A DNA stretch of 64,000 nucleotides from Paludibacteraceae bacterium (lineage in GTDB: Bacteria; Bacteroidota; Bacteroidia; Bacteroidales; Paludibacteraceae): the NCBI GenBank assembly GCA_017527905.1, contig JAFXPK010000014.1:1-64000 (forward strand), read 5' to 3'. The position numbers and the translations under genes were made by a program. Below, piece after piece: positions 23,963-33,635 of this stretch (positions are counted from its first letter, which is position 1; every line of letters begins with the position of its first letter). The notes beneath the pieces are model-generated. The model made no database searches. It had not been told where the DNA came from and saw only the letters and a program-made list of their open reading frames with translations.

Positions 23963-26431
23963 TCACTTGTAGCTTTCCATCAAATCCTTAGCCTCATTTA
24001 AGGTCATCTTGACCTCTTTGGTCAGGGTTTGGAACTCTTTTCTGGAAATCATTTTCTTAAAGTTATCCTCCTTTTCCAAGACGGCAAGTTTCTCCACAAT
24101 CCCCTTCTTTTGCAGGGAGCGGAATAGTGGGAGCATCTTATGTGCGTAGTGGTGCATCTCCTTTGTGTCGTTCAGCAACCAAGCCTTTTTCAGTTCTTTG
24201 ACGTTGGAGGTGCTTTCACGGATGAACGAATCCAGGATCATCGCTTCAGACTCCTTGTCACCGCAAGCGTAGCTGAGCAGTCCGTAGAACGGTGTGTTGT
24301 CCGCGCTCGGCTGTTCCTCTTCCCCCTCCGGCATAGCGATGTTTTCCCCCTTCGTGTGCAGGCGAATCGTGTCGATTAGTTCTTGGGAGGTGAAAGGTTT
24401 GCAGATGAATCCGTCGAACCCTTGTTCCTTGATATGTTCTTCGGAGATGTCCGCTCTTGCGGAGAGCGCGATGATCGGCAGCGTGTCCGAATGACTGATG
24501 TGAGGGGACTGACGGATCAGTTTCACGAATTCGAAGCCATTGATGCTAGGCATCTGTATGTCGGTCAGTATGAGGTCGATGTTTTGGCTTTCCATCTCTT
24601 TCAAAGCGTCCTCCGGGTCTTTGTGCGGGAAGACGGTGATGTTAGCGTGCGTGAGTATTTCGGATACGAGCGTGAGTTGCGTGTCGTCGTCGTCCAGGAT
24701 GAGCACATTGATAGGGGTAGAATCGGCTAAGTCGTTCAGTTCGTACTCTTCCTCCTTCTGCAGGTTGATTTTGACGGTGATAGTGGTTCCCTCGTTGAGT
24801 TTACTCTTCACGTTGATGTCTCCGTTGTAGAGATCCACCAATTTGCTGACGATGCTCAAACCTAGACCAGAACCCTCCTGAGGGGTATGGTCTTCCCTGA
24901 TGATTCGTTTGTATTCGCCGAAAATACCATCTATGTCCTCCTCCCTGATTCCGATGCCCGTGTCAGAGACGCTGATGGTGAGGATGTGGAACGCATCGTC
25001 CTCCTCCACGTTGGCGGATATGCTCACTTCGCCATAATCAGTGAATTTTATCGCATTGGAAACCAAGTTGTTGCATATCTGTTGGATGCGTGTGACATCA
25101 CCGGTCACTTTGTCCGGGAATCCGCTGACTTCGTGCTTCAGCAAAATATTTTTCTTTTGGGCGATTGGATCGAAGCAGGTGTACACCTCCTCGATAAGAT
25201 CCTTCACGGAGAAAAGGGTAGGTTGGAGTGTCATTTTGGAGCTGTCCAACTTGTTGTTGTCCAATATGTTAGTGATGAGTTGGATTGTTTGGTTGGACGA
25301 TTTCCTCATGTTGTCGAGGTAGTATTGTTGTTTCTCGGAGAGGGAAGTGTTGCCCATCAGTTCCATATAACCGATGGCGGAACCCATTGGCGCCTTCATG
25401 TCGTGGGTTAGGCTGATCATCATCCTTTCCTGCTCCAGGTTCTTTTTCTCCAGTTCCTCTCGCAGTTTGCGGCTACGGCTCACGTCGTTGAAGAGGAGCC
25501 AGCTGAAGAGGAGGATGACGATGATGGCTAATACAGTCACGTAACGTAGTTTCTCCGCTGTTTGGGCGAGTGTGGCGTTTCTTCTCGACTTCGCCTTTTG
25601 CATGTTCACCCTGTTGTCGAACTCGATCTTGCCGAGGATGGACTTCGCCTGGATCGTGATTTTGTTGTTGTTGTTGCGGAGCGTGTTGATTTGCGCCATG
25701 ATAGCCCTGTCCGTCCTGTACTTCTCATTGCGTATTTTCACTTTGATGTCATCCAGGATGCTCTGGGCCGTGTCTGTCGGATTATAGTACATGGAGAGGG
25801 AATCCATCCATTGCTTTTCCGTGCCGAGCAGGCGGATGGTCGTGTCGTTGGGGCCTCCGTTCCTTGAAAAGGCTTCCGCCAGACGGTGGAAGAAATTGCC
25901 TTTTTTGGCGTGCCTTTTCTTGATGATCGTGTCTTGTTTAAGCGTTGCGTTTTTGTTTTTGGAGGCGTAGTTTTTCAGTGAATCCTCCATGAGCATGGTC
26001 CGTATGTTCGCTTTGTACAGTTCTTCAAGGTTGTCCTTGTTGGTCAGTTTGACGAGCTCGCATAGGTTTTCCTCCTTCTTTTTCAGTAGGCTTGATACGC
26101 TATCCAACGACTGGATCTGGAATGCGTCGGAGAGTAGGCTCTTGAGTGTGTCCATATGGCTTTCCGCCATGCTGATTTTCTCCTTGTAAAGGTTAAAATC
26201 GGACGTGTCTACCATCATCGGGCCAATGTAGTTCTCCGCATTGAACAGATCCGCGAGAATTGTGTTGACAAGCTCTTCCTGTTGCTGGTAGGCTGTTTGT
26301 TGGCCTATTTCCTCCGTAATAGTTTCCGTGTTACGGTAGACGAAATAGATGCTCCCGATGCCTATCGCAATGAGTATGAGATAGCTGATGGCTATCTTCG
26401 TGATGGTTGCTCTCTCCTTCTTTTTTCCCAT
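23963..26431 (-). CDS. Hybrid sensor histidine kinase with receiver and HPt domains
   Basis: 822 residues. Membrane helices at about 10-31 and 297-315 enclose a helical periplasmic sensor. Then come the dimerisation domain with phospho-acceptor His343 (SLTHDMKAPMG), ATPase boxes NNLVSNAIKF, DTGIGI and GSGLGLSIV, a receiver domain at about 574-690 with Asp624 (ILTDIQMP), and a C-terminal HPt-like helical domain with His764 (HYAHKMLP). It should run a multistep phosphorelay. It overlaps the upstream response-regulator gene at TAATG, so the regulator is the likely final acceptor. The stimulus is unknown. Confidence 0.93.
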   Translation of the reverse strand: MGKKKERATITKIAISYLILIAIGIGSIYFVYRNTETITEEIGQQTAYQQQEELVNTILADLFNAENYIGPMMVDTSDFNLYKEKISMAESHMDTLKSLLSDAFQIQSLDSVSSLLKKKEENLCELVKLTNKDNLEELYKANIRTMLMEDSLKNYASKNKNATLKQDTIIKKRHAKKGNFFHRLAEAFSRNGGPNDTTIRLLGTEKQWMDSLSMYYNPTDTAQSILDDIKVKIRNEKYRTDRAIMAQINTLRNNNNKITIQAKSILGKIEFDNRVNMQKAKSRRNATLAQTAEKLRYVTVLAIIVILLFSWLLFNDVSRSRKLREELEKKNLEQERMMISLTHDMKAPMGSAIGYMELMGNTSLSEKQQYYLDNMRKSSNQTIQLITNILDNNKLDSSKMTLQPTLFSVKDLIEEVYTCFDPIAQKKNILLKHEVSGFPDKVTGDVTRIQQICNNLVSNAIKFTDYGEVSISANVEEDDAFHILTISVSDTGIGIREEDIDGIFGEYKRIIREDHTPQEGSGLGLSIVSKLVDLYNGDINVKSKLNEGTTITVKINLQKEEEYELNDLADSTPINVLILDDDDTQLTLVSEILTHANITVFPHKDPEDALKEMESQNIDLILTDIQMPSINGFEFVKLIRQSPHISHSDTLPIIALSARADISEEHIKEQGFDGFICKPFTSQELIDTIRLHTKGENIAMPEGEEEQPSADNTPFYGLLSYACGDKESEAMILDSFIRESTSNVKELKKAWLLNDTKEMHHYAHKMLPLFRSLQKKGIVEKLAVLEKEDNFKKMISRKEFQTLTKEVKMTLNEAKDLMESYK

Positions 26432-27732
26432 TACTCCATGTTGTAGTGTTTCATTTTATTGTAAAGTGTCTTTCGGTCGATCTTCAGCATGATGGCAGCT
26501 TTGCTCTTGTTGTTGTTGCAAGCCTCGAGTGCCTTCATGATCTTGCGCTTTTCGTACTCCTCGTTGTGGAGTGCCGCGTTATCGCTCGTGTCGCCGGTTT
26601 CGCTGATGATCTCGTCAGGGAGGTGGTTGGCTTTGATGTACTTGTCCTCGCACAGCATGGCGGCGCGCTTGATGACGCTTTTCATCTGGCGCAGGTTGCC
26701 GGACCATTGACATTTGTTCAGGATGCGCATGCTCTCCTCGTCGAAACCGATGATTTTCTTCTCCAGCTCCTCGTTGGCCTCCTCCAAGAAACTCTCCGCG
26801 AAGAGGGCGATGTCTTCGTTCCTCTCCTTGAGACTAGGCACTTGCAGGGAGACTTCGTTCAGGAACCTGTGGAAGTCTTCCGAGAACTTGTTCTCTCGGA
26901 TGAGCTTGTATATGTTCTCGCTGGAAGATGCTATTACTCGGGTGTTTATCTCCTTCTCGACATTGCTGCCGACCATCTTGATTCGTTTCATCTTGAGGCT
27001 GAACAACAGTTGGTCCTGTGTCTTGAGCGGCATTTCGTCCACGTTTTCGAAAAAGATGATACCGTTCATGGCGGCGGACAACAAACCTTGCTCCTCCTTC
27101 TGCGTCGTCATGTATCCAAAAAGCTTCTTGTCGAACTCTTCCTTCGGTATCTCTCCGCAATGCACGATGATGAATGGACGGTCTTTCCTCGCGCTCTTCT
27201 CGTGGATGAGTTTCGCCACTTGTTTCTTCCCTGTTCCGGGCTCGCCCGAAATGAAGACCGTCATCTCCGTCGCGGCCACCCTGTTGATCATCTCGTGGAG
27301 CCTTTTTATGGCAAGGCTGTTTCCCGTGATGTAGGTGGATCCCTTCTTGGCGATTTTCTTCTTCTCAGATTCCTGTTGTTTCAGCACTTCGTTCATTTTC
27401 TCGAACAGAAGCTCTGGCTTGATCGGCTTCGGAATGTAATCTTTGGCTCCAATCTTCATGCAATCAACAGCGCTCTGTATCTTTGCGTAGCTGGTAAGAA
27501 TAATGAAGGGCGTTTCAATCTTTTTTTCCTTTGCCCACCTCAGTAAATTTATACCATCATCGTCAGGAAGACGTAAGTCTGACAGAATGATATCGTATGT
27601 CGTTGTGCTCATTTTTTGTTTGGCATCGCCCACTGAGGACGCACTTTCCACAGAGAATCCTTGCTTGCCAAGCCATGTCCGTAACATAAGACAAAAAGTT
27701 AAATCGTCTTCTACAATTAAAATTTTTTTCAT
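26431..27732 (-). CDS. NtrC-like response regulator with degenerate AAA+ domain
   Basis: 433 residues. Receiver domain with Asp52 (ILSDLRLPDDDG) and Lys104; AAA+ domain with intact Walker A (GEPGTGKK); Fis-type HTH at the end (NNNKSKAAIMLKIDRKTLYN). The sigma-54 contact motif GAFTGA is missing: LFGYMTTQKEEQGLL stands in its place. The Walker B acidic pair is changed (IIFFENVDEM for LFLDEI), and the Arg-finger region reads FSEDFHRFL instead of FREDLYYRL. It probably binds DNA and regulates without ATP-driven opening of sigma-54 promoters. It is first in a unit with the hybrid kinase. Confidence 0.92.
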   Translation of the reverse strand: MKKILIVEDDLTFCLMLRTWLGKQGFSVESASSVGDAKQKMSTTTYDIILSDLRLPDDDGINLLRWAKEKKIETPFIILTSYAKIQSAVDCMKIGAKDYIPKPIKPELLFEKMNEVLKQQESEKKKIAKKGSTYITGNSLAIKRLHEMINRVAATEMTVFISGEPGTGKKQVAKLIHEKSARKDRPFIIVHCGEIPKEEFDKKLFGYMTTQKEEQGLLSAAMNGIIFFENVDEMPLKTQDQLLFSLKMKRIKMVGSNVEKEINTRVIASSSENIYKLIRENKFSEDFHRFLNEVSLQVPSLKERNEDIALFAESFLEEANEELEKKIIGFDEESMRILNKCQWSGNLRQMKSVIKRAAMLCEDKYIKANHLPDEIISETGDTSDNAALHNEEYEKRKIMKALEACNNNKSKAAIMLKIDRKTLYNKMKHYNME

Positions 27733-27760
27733 ATTCTTATCTTTTTTTCTTTTGGCTATG

Positions 27761-27768
27761 CAAATTTA
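27761..27768 (-). promoter_or_regulatory. -7 box of the regulator/kinase unit
   Basis: TAAATTTG on the minus strand, 29 bases before the regulator ATG. The -33 position has no clean TTTG. Confidence 0.5.
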
Positions 27769-27824
27769 ATGAATCTAACTGAAATCTCTTGGTTAATTTT
27801 TAAAAAATGACGATATTTGCGTCT

Positions 27825-28448
27825 ATGATTTCGATGATTCTAAAAGGTTTGATTATTGGTGTCATCGTTTCCGCTCCGGTTGGTCCCATCGGGATCCTTT
27901 GTATTCAACGTACTTTGAATGGTGGACGGGGACATGGTATTTCAACAGCACTGGGAGCGACGGCTTCGGATTTGTTGTATGCTGTTATTGCGGCCTTTAG
28001 TATGTCTATGGTGGTCGATTTTATTGATTCCCACCGTTTTTTGCTCCAAGTTGCGGGCACAATCATCGTGTTTTTCTTCGGATTATACACCTATGTGACC
28101 AACCCTGTCTCGAAATTGAAAAAGATGCGGGGAGGGACCCAAAATTACTTACAGGATTTCATCTCCTCCTTCCTGCTGACGGTGACGAACCCGTTGGTCG
28201 TATTCCTTTTCATCGCGTTGTTCGCGAAATATGCTTACATCACGGATGAGACGACCTACAGAGATACTGTTTTGGGTATCTTGTGCATCATGATGGGGGC
28301 TTGCATTTGGTGGACCTTCCTTGTCGGTGTCGTCAACCACTTTAGGGATAGATTCAATATGCGTGGCCTCTATGTGATCAATAAGGGGGCTGGCTTACTA
28401 ATGATGCTTATCGCGGCGGGAAGCCTTATCTATTTCTTCCTTTCGTGA
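27825..28448 (+). CDS. LysE family amino-acid exporter
   Basis: 207 residues with about six membrane helices. The family opening VSAPVGPIGILCIQRTLN is clear, followed by GISTALGATASDLLYAVIAA and a second conserved half (SSFLLTVTNPLVVFLFIALF). LysE/RhtB proteins export amino acids by exchange with protons; the substrate here is unknown. ATG 27825 fits the family's short N-terminus better than the upstream ATG at 27807. It reads divergently from the response regulator and precedes engB by 30 bases. Confidence 0.9.
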   Translation: MISMILKGLIIGVIVSAPVGPIGILCIQRTLNGGRGHGISTALGATASDLLYAVIAAFSMSMVVDFIDSHRFLLQVAGTIIVFFFGLYTYVTNPVSKLKKMRGGTQNYLQDFISSFLLTVTNPLVVFLFIALFAKYAYITDETTYRDTVLGILCIMMGACIWWTFLVGVVNHFRDRFNMRGLYVINKGAGLLMMLIAAGSLIYFFLS

Positions 28449-28478
28449 TTTTTTTTTTCTAACTAATTTAGTGCGCTC

Positions 28479-29078
28479 ATGGATGTCAAGAAAGCGGTTT
28501 TTGTCGAAAGTAATTCTGATTGGAGTCAATGTCCGAAACATCGCCTCCCCGAATTCGCGTTTATTGGCAGGTCTAACGTAGGCAAATCTTCCCTTATCAA
28601 TAAACTTACTGGCCAAAAGAACTTGGCGAAGACTTCTTCTACGCCTGGTAAAACGTTGCTTATCAACCATTTTATTGTGAATGATAGTTGGTATCTGGTC
28701 GATTTGCCGGGTTATGGCTTTGCGAAAATCGGTATGGAGGGCAGGCAAAAACTTGATAGGATGATCAAGGATTATGTGCTCCATCGTGAGGAACTATTCA
28801 ACCTCTTTGTCTTGATCGATTGTCGCCACGAGCCTCAAAAGAATGACATGGAGTTCATTGAGTTCTTGGGCTCCAATGGTGTCCCATTCTCCATTGTCTT
28901 CACCAAGGCGGATAAACTCTCCAAAAGTAAACTCTCCACCAATGTGCAGGCTTATAAGGATAAACTTCAGGAGTCGTGGGAGGAGTTGCCTCCTATATTC
29001 GTCACTTCTTCGGAATCGGGCGAAGGGAAAGATCCTTTGTTGGATTATATAGACTCTATCATTCAATCAATTGAGTAA
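28479..29078 (+). CDS. engB: Ribosome biogenesis GTPase EngB (YsxC/YihA)
   Basis: 199 residues, normal size. GTPase motifs in order: [16 protein letters not shown] (P-loop), [13 protein letters not shown] (switch I), [10 protein letters not shown] (DxxG), [10 protein letters not shown] (TKxD) and VTSSESGEG (SxxS). It helps assemble the 50S ribosomal subunit. It is part of a plus-strand cluster with the lysE-type and acyltransferase genes. The acyltransferase ATG follows one base after its stop codon. Confidence 0.97.
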   Translation: MDVKKAVFVESNSDWSQCPKHRLPEFAFIGRSNVGKSSLINKLTGQKNLAKTSSTPGKTLLINHFIVNDSWYLVDLPGYGFAKIGMEGRQKLDRMIKDYVLHREELFNLFVLIDCRHEPQKNDMEFIEFLGSNGVPFSIVFTKADKLSKSKLSTNVQAYKDKLQESWEELPPIFVTSSESGEGKDPLLDYIDSIIQSIE

Positions 29079-29079
29079 G

Positions 29080-29961
29080 ATGGCGGTTGTTTTTTATATA
29101 TTCTACGCTTTTGTCTGGCTGATCTCTTTTCTGCCGCTGCAGGTCTTATACATCTTCTCGTATTTGATCTATTTCTTGGCGTATTATGTGGTGAAGTATC
29201 GCCGCAAGGTGGTTCGTGATAATCTGAAGAATTCCTTCCCGGAGATGTCCGAGGCGGAGATCGTGAAGATCGAGAAGGGGTACTATCTGCATTTTGCGGA
29301 CATCGTGATGGAGACGGTCAAACTGATGCATATATCGGACGATGAGATGCGGCATAGGATGCAGTTCTCTAACCCGGAGGTGCTGGGGGATTTCTTCGAG
29401 AACGGCAAGAGCGTTGTCATCTTGCTGGGCCACTATGGTAACTGGGAGTGGATCCCTTCCATCTATATGAACTATGATGGCATTGTGGGCGGTGAGTTGT
29501 ATCGTCCCTTGAACAATAAGTATTTCGACCAGTTTTTCCTGAAACTACGTTCCCGCTTCGGAACGGTCAATATTCCCAAAAACGATGCGCTTCGTGCCAT
29601 TGTCAACATCCGGAGGGAGGGGAAGACTTTCGGTCTCGGCTTTATCGCTGACCAGACTCCTTCCGCAAACAACCTCCATTACTGGAAAATGTTCTTGAAT
29701 CAGGACACGCCTTTCTTGAACGGACCTGAACGTATCGCCCGTTCTGGCGGTTATGCGGTGGTCTATTTTGATGTCCGCAAAATCGAACGTGGCTACTATA
29801 CTTGTGACCTTATCACACTGACGGACGATGCGAAGAAGACGGCTGAGAACGAAATCACGGACAAGTATGTGGAACTCTTCGAACGGACGATCCGTCGGGA
29901 TCCTACCTGCTGGCTGTGGTCCCATAGACGTTGGAAACATAAGAGAGAGGAACAGCGATGA
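29080..29961 (+). CDS. LpxL/HtrB-type lipid A acyltransferase
   Basis: 293 residues. A membrane helix occupies the first about 30 residues, then the LPLAT core: ILLGHYGNWEW near residue 110 (the HxxxxD/E catalytic motif), a YRPLNNKYFDQFF substrate block and GFIADQTPSANN. It should add a secondary acyl chain to lipid A at the inner membrane. Start 29080 avoids overlap with engB; an ATG at 29071 is the alternative. The last four bases overlap the GT2 start (ATGA), which suggests coupled lipopolysaccharide functions. Confidence 0.92.
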   Translation: MAVVFYIFYAFVWLISFLPLQVLYIFSYLIYFLAYYVVKYRRKVVRDNLKNSFPEMSEAEIVKIEKGYYLHFADIVMETVKLMHISDDEMRHRMQFSNPEVLGDFFENGKSVVILLGHYGNWEWIPSIYMNYDGIVGGELYRPLNNKYFDQFFLKLRSRFGTVNIPKNDALRAIVNIRREGKTFGLGFIADQTPSANNLHYWKMFLNQDTPFLNGPERIARSGGYAVVYFDVRKIERGYYTCDLITLTDDAKKTAENEITDKYVELFERTIRRDPTCWLWSHRRWKHKREEQR

Positions 29962-30980
29962 GAAAGGTTGCGATTGTTATTTTGAACTGGAACGGGCGGT
30001 CTATGCTGGAACGTTACCTCCCTTCTGTTTGCCGATTCTCTCAACTGGAGAACGTTGTGGTTGTCGTCGCGGACAATGGCTCTACTGATGATTCCGTCGC
30101 ATTTGTGCAAGAGAATTACCCTTCGGTGCAGATTGTCTTATTGGATAAGAATTATGGGTTCGCGGAGGGGTATAACCGTTCGCTGGCCCAGCTGGACGCT
30201 GAGTATTTTCTTCTGTTGAATTCTGATGTGGAGGTGACGGAAAACTGGTTGTCTCCGATGATCGCTTATATGGATGAACATCCGGATGTGGCGGCTTGCC
30301 AACCTAAAATCCGCTCTTTTGTGGCCAAGGAGAAATTCGAACATGCGGGCGCATGTGGTGGCTTTTTGGACAAGTATGCTTTCCCTTTTTGCAGGGGAAG
30401 ACTTTTTGGAGAAGTGGAGAGCGACGCCGGACAATATGACTCCGTGATGGATATTTTCTGGGCGACGGGTGCCGCATTGATGATTCGCTCCGATGATTTC
30501 TCGGCGGTGGGTGGTTTGGACGGATCTTTCTTTGCCCATATGGAGGAGATTGACCTATGCTGGCGGCTTCGCTCGCGCGGACGTAGAATCGTTTGTGTGC
30601 CGGAAAGTGTGGTCTACCATCTTGGCGGGGGCACGTTGAATGTGGAGAATCCGCGTAAGACGTTCCTTAATTTCAGGAATAACTTGCTGATGATATACAA
30701 GAATGTGCCGGATGACTATCTGAAACGTGTTTTGATGGCACGCTTCTTCTTTGACCATCTCGCCGCACTCCAATACTTGCTGAAGGGAGATTGGGCGAAT
30801 GCGAAGGCGATATTCAAGGCTCGCCGTGAGTTCCGCAGCATAAAAAACAATTATACGGAGACCCGAAAGGCTAATCTGGAGGCGCAATCTGTGAAGAATA
30901 TTCCTGAGGTATTGAACCGTAGCCTGGTCTTCTCTTTTTACCTGTTCGGGAAAAAGAAGTTCTCTGACCTCCATTTCTGA
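29958..30980 (+). CDS. Family 2 glycosyltransferase
   Basis: 340 residues. GT-A fold: VAIVILNWNGRSMLERYLPS, then ADNGSTDDS, LLNSDVEV (the DxD-like metal site) and ATGAALMIRSDDF, with the acceptor-side MEEIDLCWRLRSRGRRIVCV, typical of rhamnosyl- or other sugar transferases of cell-surface glycans (WcaA/RfbF-like). It overlaps the lipid A acyltransferase by four bases and probably acts on LPS or a related surface polysaccharide. Sugar and acceptor cannot be told. Confidence 0.93.
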   Translation: MRKVAIVILNWNGRSMLERYLPSVCRFSQLENVVVVVADNGSTDDSVAFVQENYPSVQIVLLDKNYGFAEGYNRSLAQLDAEYFLLLNSDVEVTENWLSPMIAYMDEHPDVAACQPKIRSFVAKEKFEHAGACGGFLDKYAFPFCRGRLFGEVESDAGQYDSVMDIFWATGAALMIRSDDFSAVGGLDGSFFAHMEEIDLCWRLRSRGRRIVCVPESVVYHLGGGTLNVENPRKTFLNFRNNLLMIYKNVPDDYLKRVLMARFFFDHLAALQYLLKGDWANAKAIFKARREFRSIKNNYTETRKANLEAQSVKNIPEVLNRSLVFSFYLFGKKKFSDLHF

Positions 30981-31100
30981 TAACGTACATATTTTCTGCG
31001 ACAACTTCTCTTGGCCGGAAATGACTAAGTCACGCCGAGAGGGGGAGATGTATTGTCAGAATCATGCATAAGTCTATGGTGGGTTCGCCATCATGTGAAA

Positions 31101-31134
31101 AAAATGGACGCTCGGTATTTCCGAACGTCCATTT
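31101..31134. terminator. Bidirectional terminator between the GT2 and C1 peptidase genes
   Basis: AAAATGGACG (31101-31110) and CGTCCATTTT are perfect inverted repeats with an inner CGG/CCG pair. An A-run on the left and a T-run on the right allow termination in both directions, matching the convergent genes. Confidence 0.9.
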
Positions 31135-31165
31135 TGTTGTTTAATTAAAATGAATCGAGGAGTTC

Positions 31166-32626
31166 TTATTTCGCCTTCTTCATCCTGATCAGAGAGTTTT
31201 GGACCTCACTATTGCTGTAAGCGTTCAAATGCTCCTTGTCAATGATAGAACTTACGATTGATGTGCCATTGGAGTTATTGAACAACCTTCCGCCCGTCAC
31301 GTAGAAGGAAGCCAAGTTCTTTCCTGTCACGTAGCTGAAGTTGTCGTCAAAGTTTTTGTCCGCCATCTCGTTGTATGGATCGGCGATGAGGGCGGTGTAG
31401 TAGTTGCCTGCGACTGCGCTGGCAGGAATGTTGTACTTCTTCTCGACCATGATGCTCTGTCCTGGCTCCAAAACCATGTTCTTTTCGTTGTTGAACAAGA
31501 TTTGCTTCTTGGACAAGTTCCTTGCTTGGAAGAGCAGGTAAATGATAGAGTAATCCTTGGTGTTGAAGCTAGTCGCGCCATTGTTTGTGATGGTGTACTT
31601 CACGCTTCTATCACCATCCATGTTCAACTCGGTGTCTGAGATGACCTTCACGCTGATATTCTCAGCTGATGATTTGCGAAGGATGGATGATGCGGCAGAG
31701 GATGAACCGCTGTTGCTTGCGCCCCATATGCCGAAACAGAATTGTTTTACGAAGAAGTTGTAGTCTACCCAAATCATACCGTTGTCGCCCCAATCGTTCT
31801 TTCCCCAGGAGTTTTGGATACGGAACGCTTGCTTGTCGTCGTCGAAGCCGACCAACATCATGGCGTGGTATGCGTGTTGACCTTGATAGTCCCTGGTGTC
31901 ACTCTTGATGACTGCGCTACTGTTCCAAGACATGAATTTCTCACCCAATCTTGCACCGATAACGAGCGGTCCTTTTTCCAAGTGCGCCTTGATGTTGCTT
32001 ACGGTCATACCGTATGCCTTGCCGTCTGTGCTCATGTCCGCACTATAGGCGACGGTACGGTAGGCGTTGATTTTGTTGCTAGACTTACCCTTTCCGGTTT
32101 TGCCGTCGCAGGTCATTTTTTGGTTGGTGAACGATACCTCGGAGAGTGTCGCCACGCCTTTGGTCTGCATGGCTTTGAAGGCAGGGTCGAAGCTGGAACC
32201 GCCACATCCTGAACTTACCTCTGAACTATAGTTGGATCTCATGGTGTGCCACAAGTCAACTGGGCTACATTGGTATGATGCGCTGTTTTTGTTGGAGGTG
32301 CTCCATGTGCCATCGATCATGTTCATTGTGGTCTTCAGACCATAAGAGGTGGCCCATGCCACACATGTGCCGTACTGGCCCTGGTTGCCTACCGGAGGAC
32401 AATACTTCTCCCAACTTACGGCGTTTGATGTCACATCCCCATCGTTCAACTCCTCGTCAGTGTCTTCCCAGTTCTCTGTTTCCGGGTCGTAACCCAACAT
32501 GGAAGCGAAGATACTTACGATAGTATCTATTATTTGCGCGGCTTCCTCATCTGTGCAAGAGGCCATGAAGAGCGTTGGTATGCTCAATGCGACGATGGCG
32601 ATCTTCTTTCTGAAAAATTTCATCAT
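31166..32626 (-). CDS. Papain-like (C1) cysteine peptidase lipoprotein
   Basis: 486 residues. The signal ends in TLFMASC, a lipobox. An acidic linker (about 45-65) leads to the C1 domain: Cys88 in GNQGQYGTCVAW with the oxyanion Gln, His254 in GQHAYHAMMLVGF and Asn272 in RIQNSWG form the full catalytic triad. The last about 150 residues are an Ig-like beta domain (LSKKQILFNNEKNMVLEPG). No long inhibitory propeptide is seen. It is probably a surface or periplasmic peptidase, 34 bases downstream of a pentapeptide lipoprotein gene with which it is cotranscribed. A second ATG (32623) is equally possible. Confidence 0.92.
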   Translation of the reverse strand: MMKFFRKKIAIVALSIPTLFMASCTDEEAAQIIDTIVSIFASMLGYDPETENWEDTDEELNDGDVTSNAVSWEKYCPPVGNQGQYGTCVAWATSYGLKTTMNMIDGTWSTSNKNSASYQCSPVDLWHTMRSNYSSEVSSGCGGSSFDPAFKAMQTKGVATLSEVSFTNQKMTCDGKTGKGKSSNKINAYRTVAYSADMSTDGKAYGMTVSNIKAHLEKGPLVIGARLGEKFMSWNSSAVIKSDTRDYQGQHAYHAMMLVGFDDDKQAFRIQNSWGKNDWGDNGMIWVDYNFFVKQFCFGIWGASNSGSSSAASSILRKSSAENISVKVISDTELNMDGDRSVKYTITNNGATSFNTKDYSIIYLLFQARNLSKKQILFNNEKNMVLEPGQSIMVEKKYNIPASAVAGNYYTALIADPYNEMADKNFDDNFSYVTGKNLASFYVTGGRLFNNSNGTSIVSSIIDKEHLNAYSNSEVQNSLIRMKKAK

Positions 32627-32660
32627 AATGGTTATATTTTTTAAGTTATAAATATGCTGT

Positions 32661-33599
32661 TTATTTGGTGTTAAATCCGTTGAATGCAGGGGTTGTGTCG
32701 TTTTCGAAGACTGCCTCCTCCGTTGTCGGGTGGAGTAGGAAGTGTGCTCCGTCGGTCTTAAGCCCCTTCTTGAAGTTTGTGCGGCCGAATTTCACCTCTC
32801 CGTAGAAGAGTGACCTCTCCATTTCGCACGTGCCGTTGAATACTGTGCCGATGATGTCAGCCCGTCCCGCGAACCTGCTAAAGGAGAGTGTCGCGTTCTC
32901 CTCGCATGTGCCGTAGTTGAAGATGAAATATCCGTTGATGGTCGAGTTGGATAGGTCCAAGCGTTTGTCTGCCGTCAAGTTGCTGATTTGAATGTTGTTG
33001 ACCGTAATGCCTTGGATAGAGACGTCTTGCCTGAATTTCGCGTCCATCATGTTGAGGTCTCCACGGAAAGTGGCTCCGCACATCATGAAGGTGGAGTCGG
33101 ACTCTATCTCCCACCATTGGTTTTTCTGCCCTATGCTGAGTATATTGTTGAATTGTGTCTCTCCACGGAAAACGGATTTGCTGAGGTTGACACTCGCTTG
33201 GAACTCCGCATCGCTGAAATCGACATCCTTCCTGAAGTCGCAGTCCATGAATTGCACGTCGCGGGAGAACCTCACTTTGACAGGAATCTTTTTCCCCCTG
33301 ATCTCCTTGTATCCATTACCTTTCACATTGCCCAAAAACACACAGCTCTGAAAATATATGGAACTTGGCACATGGGCGACAAAGGTGTTCGGGGCTGACA
33401 TGTCCACATCCTCGATGTCGGAAAAGTCCACATCACCTTTGATGATGGCGTTGGCGAAGAGAACACTCTTCCCTTTCTTGATGAGTTTGGTGATTTCTTT
33501 TGCGTCGTACTCCTTCATCGCTGGTTCCTTTTCGTTCTGTGCCTTTGAGCAAGAAACGAAACACAATCCCATGCATAATATGATCAGTAATTTTCTCAT
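32661..33599 (-). CDS. Pentapeptide-repeat-like lipoprotein
   Basis: 312 residues. The signal ends in MGLCFVSC, a lipobox. The body is a beta-solenoid of pentapeptide-type repeats such as DVDFSDAEFQASVNLSKSVF and DLNMMDAKFRQDV, with aromatic Phe at the central position, broken by one loop (GNGYKEIRGKKIPVKVRF). Pentapeptide solenoids often act in binding or structure; no activity is implied. ATG 33599 is chosen because it starts a standard lipoprotein signal (MRKLLIILCM), not the upstream frame. A TACTTTTG box (33643-33636) is its likely promoter, and the C1 peptidase gene follows. Confidence 0.85.
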   Translation of the reverse strand: MRKLLIILCMGLCFVSCSKAQNEKEPAMKEYDAKEITKLIKKGKSVLFANAIIKGDVDFSDIEDVDMSAPNTFVAHVPSSIYFQSCVFLGNVKGNGYKEIRGKKIPVKVRFSRDVQFMDCDFRKDVDFSDAEFQASVNLSKSVFRGETQFNNILSIGQKNQWWEIESDSTFMMCGATFRGDLNMMDAKFRQDVSIQGITVNNIQISNLTADKRLDLSNSTINGYFIFNYGTCEENATLSFSRFAGRADIIGTVFNGTCEMERSLFYGEVKFGRTNFKKGLKTDGAHFLLHPTTEEAVFENDTTPAFNGFNTK

Positions 33600-33635
33600 T
33601 TCCTTCGTTGAAGTACACAACCATTATACATTTCG

